Made by a program: the position numbers and the translations under genes
The notes under the pieces: model-generated
Told to the model about the DNA's origin: nothing
The model's input: the letters and a program-made list of their open reading frames with translations, nothing else
The model's database searches: none
Assembly (NCBI RefSeq): GCF_021134715.1
Contig: NC_060020.1
Span: 5,270,001-5,334,000 of the forward strand
Direction of reading: 5' to 3'
Origin: Daphnia pulex
Lineage: Eukaryota; Arthropoda; Branchiopoda; Diplostraca; Daphniidae
DNA length: 64,000 nt
Shown here: positions 34,001 to 46,404 of the stretch, piece by piece
Layout: every line of letters begins with the position of its first letter
Numbering within the stretch: position 1 is the first letter of the stretch

Positions 34001-36827
34001 ACATGCGATAAAAGAAAATGTGCATTGTAACTTTGGTGCCAAAGGATTGAGAGTGGTAGGTAGGAGAAAAGGGCAGGGCAACAGCAGGCGAAAGGAGATG
34101 GGGGAAAATATCCAACCCAAAGGAAAAAATGGGGTGTATAATATAGGATGGAAAAAAGGGATTTTCAAGTTGGCTGCTCCCTAAAGTGGGACATTTCCCT
34201 AGCTGCTTCTCCTTTTGATATATTAGTTTTTCATCCCTTCGCTTTGGCGAGCTGCATGGCTCTCGATACGTACAAGAGAGCTCTCTGTGCACTGCCACTA
34301 AACTATACACGTCTATACAGTGTACAGACAGCAGCAGCAGCAGGGCGACCAACAACACACACACACAGACGAGTGACGATCTTAAGAGAAGAAGAAGAAG
34401 AGGAGAATCTTTTTGTGTCTGCCGAAACCCCGTCGTCTAATACCGTCTGTGTTGTACACAGCCAAATGTGTTCTTCTATCTCTTCCATTTCTTTATTTCT
34501 TTTTTCTTGATATATTGAATTTCTGGGGCTTCTTCTTCTTAGCCGGGGCAACGCCCCATTTGCACATACCCCACTTACCATACTATATACAACCAGACAC
34601 TATAGACAACATCGACGACGACGACCACATTCACCATCTCATCTTTCCCCTTTTTTTTCTCGCCCTAATTCCACCTACCACCCTCTCTCTCCTTTTTCTT
34701 ACTAATCAACTTTGTTCTTCTTCTTCTTCTTCATCGTTCCTCGACTTGTGTGAAAAGAATGGGGAGGGGGGAGGGGGGAATCAGTTTCTGCCTCGTCAGG
34801 CGGGGCAAGCAACTTCTTTTATGTTTTCACGTTGGATCAGAAATCCCTCACGGCATCCAATCTCCTGCCCAGACAACACGAAATAAATTCAAGAAAAGAA
34901 GAAGAAGAAGAACAAGTGAATATTTTACAGGGAAAGAAAAAATGGGGGGAAGACAACAATAACAACAATCAATGTCTAATTACACAGGCAATCGATAGGA
35001 CCTCTATATAACGCTCTTATTGTATGTAGACCGAAGATATTGCTGACTGTCATTGAGAATTTTATATAGGTACGCGGCGTATGGTCACCGCTGGCGGAAT
35101 GAAATGAAAAAAATGAATAAAACATTTTTTCATTTTTGAGATTCATTCAAGAGAAAAAAAGGTAAAAAATGTTTTTTCCAGTTTGCGTGTGTCGGCAGGG
35201 GGGAGGGACTATTGTGTTGTCACTCTCTGGTCCACTCAAAATGTCATTTGAAATTGGGGGGGAAAACGGGGGTATAGCCCGGTCCGTCGCGTTTTATTGA
35301 TTACATAGTTACAGAGTAGAGTTTGCTGCTGCTGCTGCTGCTGACTCGTCTATGTACATCAGCCTTGTACAAACCTAATAGGAAATGTACATTGTAGACT
35401 CTGTGTGCTGCTGCTGCTGTTGGGCAGTTATTGCGTCGTCCTACGACGACGATGTTGTTGTTGTTGTTGCCAATAGCAGTGAGTGCAGTTGAGAGAGAGA
35501 GAGGAGGGTGGAATGATTGGTGTCGTCCATCCAGTCATTCAATCGATCGGCATCTCCCATTTGATGTAAATCGATGGGCTTATATTTATGTTGCGCTATA
35601 AACATAGTCGGAAAAAAGGATCCCACAGACAAAATAATAATAAAAGAGCCTCTATACTGCTGCTGCTGGGTATCTAAGCGACACTATGTAGACACCAGAC
35701 GACCGATAGATAAATAACGTAGGAGAGATATACCGCTCTAGTTTTACGGTGCTCCTTTTTTTTCTCCTATTGCACACATCAATAACGAATTGAAAAATAA
35801 AAAAAACCCCACCACCACCACCACATCCATCCGTCAATCAAATTCGAACGTCCGCCCGCGTCCGCCCACACAGCACAAAAGAAGATGGAAAATCACTTGA
35901 GATTCTTCTTCTTCTTTTGTTTGCTTTTCTCTTTTTCTTTTGAAATGTGTGACACAATTTCGGGTTGATGGTTGGTAGGGGGGGAATGATAATAAAAAAA
36001 GAAAGAAATCGTATCGGATTTGTTGGTCGGGGTCATCTGGAAGAGCCAAGTTGCGTGTCTCTCTATATTTCATCTGCTGGAGAAATAAATTGTTAACGGA
36101 CGGATGGAAAGTTTTTTTTGTCCGTCCGAAAATTGCTTCTCTCTCTCTAGAAAAAAAGAAGATTGGGCGAATAAAAAAGTAAAAAAAAAGACAAAACAAA
36201 AAGAAAAAAAAGCCAAAAGGGAACTGTGCGGGCGCTGGTGGTTGGTTGGCCTTATATACATTCGATGGCGGCCAGCAGCATGTCATAAAAGTTTTGTATG
36301 TACGTTAATTGCCGAGTCGAGTCTGTGGCAATCGAGAGCTGGAAAAAGTAACAGCAATCCAGCTGGCCATGGGGCTTTTGAGATGGCTGCTGGCTGGTTG
36401 GCTGACGAACGAGACACATAACACATGCAATAGAACAATAAAAGGTATATCGATTTATTGACCTGTGCTGTGCTCTCTGTGTGTGTGTGTACTCCGCCCC
36501 TACACCCAGCAGCAGCAGCAGCCGGGCCAAAAAAAAAAAACCATCAGCCGGCCCTTCCAATCCCATGGCCCGACAGCACACACCACCACCACCAAGTTCA
36601 GTTTCACTGGTGTGTGTTGCTTATCATTCGATGCCGGGCTGGTTCCCTTTTTTCTTTCTTTTCTCCCAAAGTAGAATTAATGGACACCCCCTCAAAAACC
36701 CCACCCCAATCCTCCCCCCTTTATATTCCCTCCCTTCGTATATATTAGATGTATGTCTGCTGTACGTGCTGTATATATCCTTTCATTCTTTCTCTTTTTT
36801 TCTATTTTTTTATTTCCTTCCAGTCAC

Positions 36828-36850
36828 CAGCAGCAGCAGCAGCAGCAGCA
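36828..36850. repeat. CAG trinucleotide microsatellite
   Basis: Seven perfect CAG units followed by CA. It follows a long pyrimidine tract but has no acceptor-linked open frame with homology. Confidence 0.9.
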
Positions 36851-39800
36851 CAACTGCCTTCCTTTCTTCTTTAATGTGCTTTTCTTTCATTCTTCCTTAG
36901 CTCCTCTCTTTATAGGCTCACGATGCGAGAGCTCTGCTCTCTGCTGCTGCTGCTCTGCGTTGCCCCCATTATTCCCATTTATAATAAATGGAGGAAATAT
37001 CCGTGAGCCGCGCCGTCTCTCTTATTCTATACCGGGGGACGTCGTCGCCCGCCATCCGCACACAGTATATCATTCAAAAGGAGGGGTGGTGGCGAAATGG
37101 GTGGAGGGATATCACCCCGTGGAAAAATGGTGGAACGTGATCGCAAAATAGAGAAAAGGAGAAAAGAAGAAAAAAAAGGGAAAATCAAATAGTTGGAAGG
37201 TGTTTCAAACATTTTTTGGCACAAGAGTGGCCGACACTCCTCCCTTCATCCACACAACACGTTTAATATTCTTCTCTTCCAAGTATAGGTGTGTGTATGT
37301 GTGCATTCTCCTATTTGCCAGTGTACATACACTGGGTGTGTATCCAAACCTATTTTTCCATCAGTCCATCCATAATAAATACATCTATCCCCCCGAAAGA
37401 AAAAGGATTGATGAAAATTTGGACATCCTCAAATTTAAAATTGAACGGAAAGTTGCTGGTAATTCTCCCAGTTTATTGATTCAGACTCTTTGACATTTAA
37501 GCGCTAAATTTGAAAAAGACAAAAAAAAAAACAAAATAGCCAAGGCACTAGCGGAAAAAAGTTGGGGGCTTTTACGAGCCTAAAATATTCATGCATATAG
37601 CTAGATAGTCAACTATTTTTAAGATGAAATCGGCGGCTGAATGTTTCTCTTCGTTGTGTGTGTGACGAGTGGGCGGGTCGCTCTTCCGCGCAGCACACGC
37701 AGAGAAGGAAAGAAAAAAAAATACATTTTTCGATTTAATTTTTTTTTCGTTTTTTCCTTTTGAAGGATCCCCCGCATGTTCGACGTTCCTTCCCCCCTTT
37801 TTTCTTTTTTTTTCCCAAAGAGAACTTGTTAACGATCCGGGTGTCTAGTGATTAGCAATTTGAACAGTTTCTCAAGTGGAAAAAAGTTTTAAAGGAAAAA
37901 AAACGAAGGGGATTTTCTTTTTTTCTTTTACCAGCCATCGCGCGGATGTGTTATTTGTGTGCGTCTGCAGATGCAGGAGGAAGATTCTGTGAATAATAAT
38001 GCAAATGACGACGAATGTTTGATGAACCTGAGCGAGCGCAGGGATAAGAATCTTTTTTCCCCCCATCTCTGGCTCTATAATAATAATAATAATAATATTT
38101 CTCTCCCCTAAAGGAGTTCGATCATCATCAAGAGTTCTTCGTCAGGGGGTAGAAACTATTTCTTCTTCTTCTTCTAGGGGGAAAAGCAACGGAATTATAT
38201 TCCAGCCAGAGACGGAGACGAAATAGGAGGGGGTTGCCCTGTAGCTCTTTGATGGACACACGCGAGTCAGCACGGTCCGCATTCCAAATGGAAATCAGCT
38301 GGATTGAGAAAGAAGAAGAGGATTGTCGAAGATTGGATATCGCCAGTGTGGATATCCAATGCAGTTTTCCAATGAAATTTGGGGGAAATAACCCGGTGCC
38401 CAAAAAGTAAAAAGAAGAAGAAAAAAGAGGCTCCTCTTCTTCTGTTGAGTTGACGACATTTTCCCCAACGTCGACACAAAGAGCCAATCATCAACGCTCC
38501 AACGGTCTCCTTCCTTCCTCCTCCTCCGCCTTGTCGTCCGCCTTAGGAGCTCCAAATATATCCCTCCCATTTATTGGAACATATTGGACTCATAAAAATG
38601 ACTTGTCGAGTGAAAGAAGAAGGAGGAATGTCTTTTACTGTATATATATATATATACACTTTGCTGCTGCTGCTGCTGCGAAACCCCCCATCCATCTCTC
38701 TCTCTCTCCTTCCTGCCGCCATCTTCTTATATATATTCTGTCGTCTAAAAACCCAAATAAATTTTTTTATTTTTTCTCTTTTAAAAAGGAAAAAAAAACA
38801 AAACTTTTTTTTTTCTCTTTTAGTTTGATGGCCGGGGCCGGAGAGTAATAAAACGCTGCGGGTTATAATGCTGCCCAGTCAAGTCTTCTTTCCAATTTTT
38901 TTTTGTGGTGCGGAGGGGATTTGTTGTTTCCTTTTCATCCGGCCAGGAGTTATTTGTCCGACCATCTCTCGAAGAAGAAGAAAGAAAAAAAAAATAAAAA
39001 TTCGAGAGCTAGAGTCTACCACACATTGAGATGATGGTGGTCTGGTCGATTCGCCGGAAATATCAGAGAACCAACATGCGGAAGAATCATCATCATCCGC
39101 TGGGCTGGATGATGATGATGATGACCGACCACACACACAAGAGACTCTCTCGTCTTCCTCTCTTTACCATGCGAACAACGGATCTTCTTTCCTTTTCTTC
39201 GCATTTTTTCTCTTCAGCGGAGAGACGAGAGAGAGAGATGGATGCGCATCGTTCCATTTTTCCCCTTCTCTACCCCCTCACCACTCATTCTGGCTGGCTC
39301 CGCTGGATATGGAATGGATGAACCGCGTATATTATAAATAGCAGACACAAGGTTGAAAATAGATCCATATAATAATGATAGCTAGCTAGCAGCTATACAC
39401 ACATAACGCTGCTGCTATACCTTTTATAATACATGGCCCAGGGATATTGGAGATGGACTGTGGAAAATGCCACATTCAATTCCATTCTCTCTCCCTCAAT
39501 TGTGTCTAACAAACTGAAGCGAAAAAGCGAAAAAGAGAAAAAACCTTTCATATATCTGTAAAAATCGTTTGTCGCCCGGACGAGAGAAAAATACCATCAA
39601 AGTTTATAGAACCATCTGAAAAAGAAAATGTTGAATTCATTTCCGTTTGATTGCATTCAGACGTTAGGCGCTTTTCTTTTTTGATATTCGGTTGGCCTCT
39701 CGTAACTCATCAAAGGAGGAAATGAGGGATGGAAAGGAGCAGAAATGTGCTGATGGCGACATATGCAAACGACACCCGACAATCCTCCTCCCCCCTTGAA

Positions 39801-40161
39801 AAAAGAAAAAAAACTGAATGCATTTGGTTATGTGCAGGACGGCGAACGTTGGCTGGGGGGACGTTTGCTCTTCACAGTTTGTGTGTGTGTGTTTTTTTTC
39901 GCTTTTCACGGTCGCGTGAGTGTGTGATTGAGTTGAGCTCTTCTCTCCTTTCTTTATCTTTCTCTCGCTCTCCCCCTCAATGGCAAAAGTCTGAGAGAGA
40001 CCGACTGCTGCGGGGTTTCTGTCCGTCCCGTCCGGTTAGATTTTCCTCTTTTTTTATTCTTCCTTGTTGCCTGCCACTAGCAAACGAAACCCCCCTCTCT
40101 TCCCTACTGCTTTTTGTCTGACTGTGCGCCAGTGTCAACTCTTGGTGCCAACAACATGGGG

Positions 40162-40190
40162 ATCCATCCATCCATCCATCCATCCATCCA
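40162..40190. repeat. ATCC tetranucleotide microsatellite
   Basis: Seven perfect ATCC units plus one base. No function is evident. Confidence 0.95.
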
Positions 40191-40500
40191 CCTCTTGGTC
40201 TCTTTCATTTCTCTCGCCCCCTCACGCATATACATACGTATAGGCCCCCAGCAGCCACAACCACTTTTTCTCTCTTCTTCTCCTTTTTCCGATTCCTTTT
40301 CTTTCCCCATTTCGATGCTGGGCAGGGCCCCCATCTCCGTCCGTCTCTAGTTCCAGCCAAAAAAGAGAGAGAGACCCCTAGCAGCTTGTTCTTTCTTTCT
40401 TTCCCAAGATTTGCTCTGGTCGTTAGTAATGGCTCTCTGCCTATAGACTCTCTGACTGAGACGCTCTATACACAACTGCTGGCAGCTGACAAACAAAGAG

Positions 40501-43500
40501 TCTGGCCATTGTCAACCTCCCTTCTCTCTCTTCTCCTATATACCTCCTTCCTTCCTTCTTTTTTACGGTCTGTCGGTGTGTGTCTGTGTGTATTTATACA
40601 TCTAGTATTTCTTTCGCAGGGCTTGGCCTTTCTTTCTCTCCTGGGTTTTCTCTCCGTGGGCCATGTGTCTTGTCTTTGAAGACACGCACTGCACCATCAT
40701 CACCACCATCGATGCTCTCACAGCGAAAACTCTCAATATTTGACTTTGGACACGGACAGCTTTTTTTGTTTCCCCCCTGTTTGAAAGGCTTTCGAATCCG
40801 CACCAGGATTGAAAAAGCCAAAAAAAAAAAACAAGAACGACCAGCAGGGAAAAAGTATAGAGGGCAAATAGTAATGTTAGAAAGAAAGTTTGGTTATTTT
40901 TTTCAGATTGCCAACTTGTGCATCAACTCGATATGGCCGAGAGCAGCAACTTTGGTTTGTTCTTCTACACGTTATTTCCGTCCATTAACTCTAGATACTC
41001 TTCTACGTGGAATTATAGAGTTAAGTGGAGACGGGCGTAGGAAGGACGCAGCGACAGGCCACATAGACACGATGACGGATGAGCCTAGAAGAAGTTGTTG
41101 CTGCTGTCGTAATAATCATACTACAGCGGACAAAGCAGTTTTCTCTCTTTCTTCTATACGTTCTTCTCCAAGTTTTCCAGCAGATTATGATTTCTCAGAT
41201 GGAGAATGCATAAACAGGCTCTCCTCTTTATAATCTTTACCGTCTAGCTCTTTTTCGCGGTTTCTCGGCCATTTATTTATTACCTTTGATGTTCCATTGT
41301 TACATCAACTAACGAATACAACAAGAATTTTTAATGGGGGGATTTCGACTCTCGTTTGGCCCTCACCAAGGTCTTTCGCGTCGAGATGTTTTTAGGCCTT
41401 TCGGTAGATGAACGACAAGCGCACACTGGCAAATGTGTGTTTGACTTTGTGTGCGATTTGAGGCTGGCCAAAGAGAGAGACGAGAGAATTTGGCTGGGAA
41501 AATGCTGAAAGGTTCTTGTCGCGTTGCCTCGGTGGCAGTAGACGACTCTTGAACTTTGTTGTGTGTGTGTGTCTGAGTTCTTTGGGTATCAACGTCTCTA
41601 TCTCTCTTTCCTCTCTCTCCTATGCGTCACATGTTAAAATACAAGCGGAAAAAAAGGGAAAAAAACAAAACAAAACAGAAAGGAGGAAGAAAAAAGCTAT
41701 AAAGAGAGAGAAGAGAAGAGAGAGAAGGGAGAGAACCGTAGGCGGAATGATGATGACTTGTTGAAGAGTCTCTATTATTACTTGGATCGCATCCAAAAAA
41801 CCTTATTTTAACATGTCTCGATGCGCATAAACGTCACGTCCAATTTCTCCTTGGAGTCAAAGGAAAAACAACCCAACGAGAGACGCTCGCTGCTAGTGCA
41901 GTTTGCGTTTGTCTCTTTAATAAATTATTTCTCGGGAGATTGAAATTTAAACAAAATGAAAAAAAAAGAGAGGGGGATCGCAAACACCCGAGAGACACAC
42001 ACACACATAATCTCGTCTAACCCGAAAAAACTTTGTGTATATAGACGAACAACTATCACGTAACTCTCTCGTCTATATACGAGGGAGTTGAGCTCTATAT
42101 CAGATAGGAATTTAATCGAATGTAACCAAACAGACAGCGCAGCCCCCAGACTGATGGCGCGCTCATCCCAAAAATAGAGAACCGGTCGGTTCACAATCGT
42201 TTGCACAAGCGGAAAGTAGGAAAAAAAAAGGAGAGAAAAATAAGGTGTCTGAATATGCGTCCACCATTCCATCTTTCCTCTCTCTCTATCTCTCTGTCTC
42301 TCTCGGAACTGTAATACATAATATATCAATATGATACCGAGGACGGGGTCTGCGTACAAGCGCCAGAGTTCCTATGTGTACAAAGGGCGAGAGCTGCTGC
42401 TGCTAGAGGGGAGAATATCTAACTCGTGAAAAGTTCTCTGCGTATATACAACAGAAACGGCTGATGTATAGAAACTTGGACATACAAGGGGCTTCCCTTC
42501 GCACACACACACACAAAACTCAAAAGAGACACAGAGAAGAGCGAGAAGGGTGGGGGGAGTGTAGAGCTTTACACATAGTGTGTGTGTCGGATATTTGAAC
42601 CATGTTGATATGCTTCACGGATCACACGAGCTGTTGGCCAGGCCTTGGCTCTCTTTTTTTTTTTTTTCTCTTCTTTGTGCTGCACACCATGTGTATAGAC
42701 TTCTCTCTCTCTCTCTCCCGGTGCTTCTCTCTCTTCGTGTTATGTGACGTAGTAGAGGACACACAGAAGAAAGAGAAAAAAATAAACCAAATGGAAAAAA
42801 AAATAAAAATAAAATATTTAGGAGAAGAGGCTGTGGTCCGGAATTACCCAGCTGGAAATTCTCAGGAAATTCTACACATTCAGCAAAATTGAGTTCAGCT
42901 TTTTTCTTCTTCTTCTTATATAAGAAGTGGAGGGAAAAAATGACACGGAGAGTTTAAACATTGTCGGATATAAGATTCCGCTGCACCCACCATGGATCAA
43001 ACCAGGAACAAAAAATCTCTGCCATAACCAATCGATCACGATCACACAAAAAACAACTTTCGATCCCAAAAACCTTCTTACGCAAGAACCCTGCGGGTAT
43101 TTTTGAACTTAAAAAAAAATATAAAGAATTACTAAATAACGGACAAACCCCTCAAAAGTTATTCTCATCAAATATCAGATGGCGTATTGCATTTAAATCC
43201 ATTCAATTCCTTTTTGATCAAACAAAGCAAGCAACTACAAAATAATAATCACAATGGAATGTGAACAGTTTTAAATCTGAAAGGACCGACAGCAGCAGAG
43301 ACCGGATTGTTGAATGAGGGTGGACAGATTGACTGGTTCAATCTTCTTCTTCTTCTTCCCCCTCCAGCCCGCCAGACTTGTCTCTCTCTCATATTTTGAA
43401 AAGTCTGTGTCTGTGTGTGTGTGTGTAACAACCAGCAGAAAACATAATAGAAAGGACGTCAGTCGAAATAGACGGGACGGACGTTGTTGAAGCAGGAAAC

Positions 43501-44519
43501 GACGGACGTCAAGAATCACTACAAGTTTCTCTCTGCTGTGTGTCTACTGCGCGTTGCACACACAGCGACGTTCTCTCTCGCCAGTGAATGTCTGTTGTAT
43601 GTTCTGTACTCTATTCACACACGCACACACAGAGAGACAAAGATGATTAGGAGAGAGAGAGAGGACGGAGCGCTGGATGATTGCAGAAGGTTAAGGGTTC
43701 GGAATGAGGGTGGAAAAAGTTCTTATTTTCTTGGCGGACTCGCGAGTCGACGACAGCGACGACGGACGCGAATAATTCGCTTGACTTTCTACATATGCAC
43801 TTCATTAAGTCTGTTAGTTGAATTATGCACGTCGTAGAAGGACAGTCGCGTGAGAGACCGGGGGAGGTCGAACGGGACACGGCGGGGGGTGGCCGGGTCT
43901 GTCGAACCCACGAAAGAAAAGAAAAGAAAAAAAGACGAGAGGTAGTACGTACCATCCGACGTGAAAGAGGAGACTTTTTTGGCAGTGTGAAACGCGCGAG
44001 TCATACAGTGCGCGCATAACACAATACGTTAGTTATTACATAACATTTGACAGAGAGGGGGGGGAGGAAAGAAAAAAGAATGGGGCGTCCAATCAAGCGA
44101 GAAGAAGCAATCAACTGGCCAGTCGGCGGCCAGCAGTATATAGTATCTAGCCGAAATAACACCAACAGACAAAAAGCTGGCCAAAGAAAAATATATAAAG
44201 GCCAGCGCACACAGCACATTTCCAGGCCATGGACTGCGAACGGCTTGGCCGGCACGTCCGCACGACAAGATAAAGAAAAAATGGGACCCCCACAAAAAGC
44301 TGGAAATATCTAATAATATCAGAAAGCGAATAGACACACACAAAAAAAAGGGAAAAGTCCAGCCAAAAAAATAAAAATAAATGGGCAATGATTATCATCA
44401 GTAAAATGTATAAAAATGTATACAAGGCGATGAGAGACTGTACTGTAATTGTCGAACAAAAAAGTATCTCTCTTTTTTTTTAATTTTTATTCCTCTAATG
44501 ACGTTGTGAAAGTCTTTCA
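40501..44519. other. Desert, part 4, with two islands of ordinary composition
   Basis: Most is low-complexity (GA, TC and GT runs). Two segments differ. At about 40900-41233 an open frame follows a tttttttcag-type acceptor (40903-40907) and ends in DYDFSDGECINRLSSL; an ATG at about 41071 would give ~53 codons. At 42961-43245 a 94-codon ATG frame includes FLRKNPAGIFEL and KYKELLNNGQTPQKL. Neither matches a family I know. They could be exons of an unseen gene, gene relics or chance. Confidence 0.4.
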
Positions 44520-44755
44520 AAAAGAAAAACTTATTAAAGATGGGGCACAGGAGGAAGAAGGAAAGAGAAAGACACGCACCTGCTGGTCTCCGTATGCCGC
44601 AGGTTTGCCAACGGGCAGCCCAAAAATGAAGGAAAGAAATAATCTCCCACCCCTTTTCATTTGATATTGGCCGTCACGTCGCCAATGAATCAATAAAGTC
44701 AATCAACAATCAATAAAAAGCAAACATTTTTCCCTGGAAAAAATTCTAAAATAAA
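44520..44755. repeat. Left copy of a ~240-bp direct repeat
   Basis: This pairs with 46168-46404. Shared blocks in order: gaaaaacttatta, cacgcacctgctggtctccg, tatgccgcaggtttgcca, gggcagcccaaaaa, gaaggaaagaaataat, ttttcatttgatattggccg, atgaatcaataaa, aataaaaagc, ccctgga. The central ~60 bp are almost identical. On the minus strand the same open frame (GLPxGKPAAYGDQQVRV) survives in both copies. Confidence 0.85.
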
Positions 44756-46167
44756 CAAGCAGGTGCCGATGTTGCGGCAGGTCCCTCTTGGACATTTTTC
44801 TAGTTGCACTTTGCTTCAAGTGTTTAAAGTTCAAATATTTTTGAAACGGTTTACCCACAGAAAAAGTTGTGAGGTACAAAACAAAACAAGCCTGATATAT
44901 CTGCAGTCGTTCGACAAATGAGCTTTTCAATGAACCCTGACTGAATAAACAAAAACGTCCCAGTCAACAGCCTAGCTCAGGAATAATCGTACTCTCCATA
45001 CTGTGTCACGATTTCTAATCAACGCCACTAAATAGTCAGAAAGGAAGAACAGATAGATTGGCCCTACCTTTTTGCCTGGGAAATACAGCCAGGCATCCAA
45101 AAGGGCTCTATCAAGAAGAATAGTTGAATCCACCAGCGGAATAGGAAAAAGAGGGTCCTCGTGAGTACACACACATATGGCTGTACACGAAGACACCTTT
45201 AGAGGTTAAAGAAAGGAGAAGAACTCAGCCGACACCGGTAGCTTCCCCAATCCAATGATTGGAATGGGAAAATTCTAATGGGATGCTGTTTATCTAAATA
45301 ATAAATAAAAAATAGGTTACGAGAAATATTTACAGATTATACAGAAACAACAAGTAAGGAAAGTTGACTGGTAAACCCTGACTGTTAATAAATGGGAGAA
45401 TGTAAGGTTTGCATGTAATACACTGCATTTTGTGCAAGTCATGCATCATTGAAATATTTAGCAGGTCACAAGATTAAAAGTAACAAAATTATTTTCTTAA
45501 GCGATGATGAGACTGAAATTGTTGCTGGTGACAGTTTAACACCTGCACAAGCAAAACTGGCATATTTTGTGGTTACGATGGCTGGCTCAGGCCTAAAATC
45601 TGCACAAAGGAAAGGTTACATAGTGCAAAAACTGAAATTCATCAACAAGGGGTTTACATGATACAAATGCACAAATTTGGAACAGGTTTAACACTTCTAT
45701 TAAAACTCCCACAATCATTTCATTCATAGTTTTATTTACCTGCTGCATGGAGTTTGCATGTTAAAGCTACTCCATCAAGAGCCACCATCAGAGTTCACAC
45801 GACGACCACATTTTTGTAATGCCATTTCTTGTGCTATTTTCCTGCAGCCACGTTTGCAAAAAAATTATTGTTTGGTTCATCATAGTTATCAATTTTATTC
45901 ACTAATCACTAATCAATTTCACAGATCTCTTTTTCGCATGCTTTCGAAAGCAGACGACACTAATTCTAATTAGTCACGTTCTTAAGATATCGATAGAAAT
46001 TATTAAAAATCGACCCCCTCTTCCCCCCTCAATCCAAACCGCTGGAAAACAATCGGATCGGTTTTCTCATCCGCTGGATCGGAATGATTTTAGTATTTAA
46101 TAGTTCGTTTCATCAAGTTACACTGATCCCCAACCCTACCACAGTAAAGTATGTGCATTGATATTTG
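44756..46167. other. ~1.4 kb of ordinary-composition DNA between direct repeats
   Basis: Unlike its surroundings this stretch lacks microsatellites. It contains a minus-strand exon-like frame, about 45196-45068, bounded by a ctctaaag acceptor and an AAAAAG|GTAGGG donor, with residues THEDPLFPIPLVDSTILLDR. It also contains a plus-strand ATG frame at 45449-45661 with DDETEIVAGDSLTPAQAKL. No family is recognised. It may be the interior of a mobile element or part of a minus-strand gene. Confidence 0.4.
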
Positions 46168-46404
46168 AAAGAAAAACTTATTATAAGGATGACACAGAAG
46201 AGCTAGGAAGAAGGAAAATAAACACACACGCACCTGCTGGTCTCCGTATGCCGCAGGTTTGCCATCGGGCAGCCCAAAAACGAAGGAAAGAAATAATTTC
46301 CCTCCTTTTTCATTTGATATTGGCCGTCGCCGATGAATCAATAAATTCAATTAGATAATAAATAAAAAGCCAACATTTTCCCTGGAATAAAATGCTAAAA
46401 ATAA
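46168..46404. repeat. Right copy of the ~240-bp direct repeat
   Basis: Homologous to 44520-44755, with scattered substitutions and small indels. Similarity fades at both outer edges, in 'gaaagaaaaac' on the left and 'ctaaaaataa' on the right. No TG...CA ends or flanking target duplication can be drawn confidently, so a long-terminal-repeat origin is unproven. Confidence 0.85.

Larger units (their letters stand above)
34001..40500. other. Low-complexity desert, part 3
   Basis: No supported gene. It contains CAG/CTG runs near 34330-34343, 35325-35343 and 36828-36850, AAT repeats at 38077-38097, TA repeats near 38641-38657, CTG near 38662-38679, GAT near 39107-39123 and CCAT-type repeats at 40162-40190. 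A/G- and T/C-rich runs fill most of the remainder. No splice-bounded exon with a protein signature was found. Confidence 0.6.
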
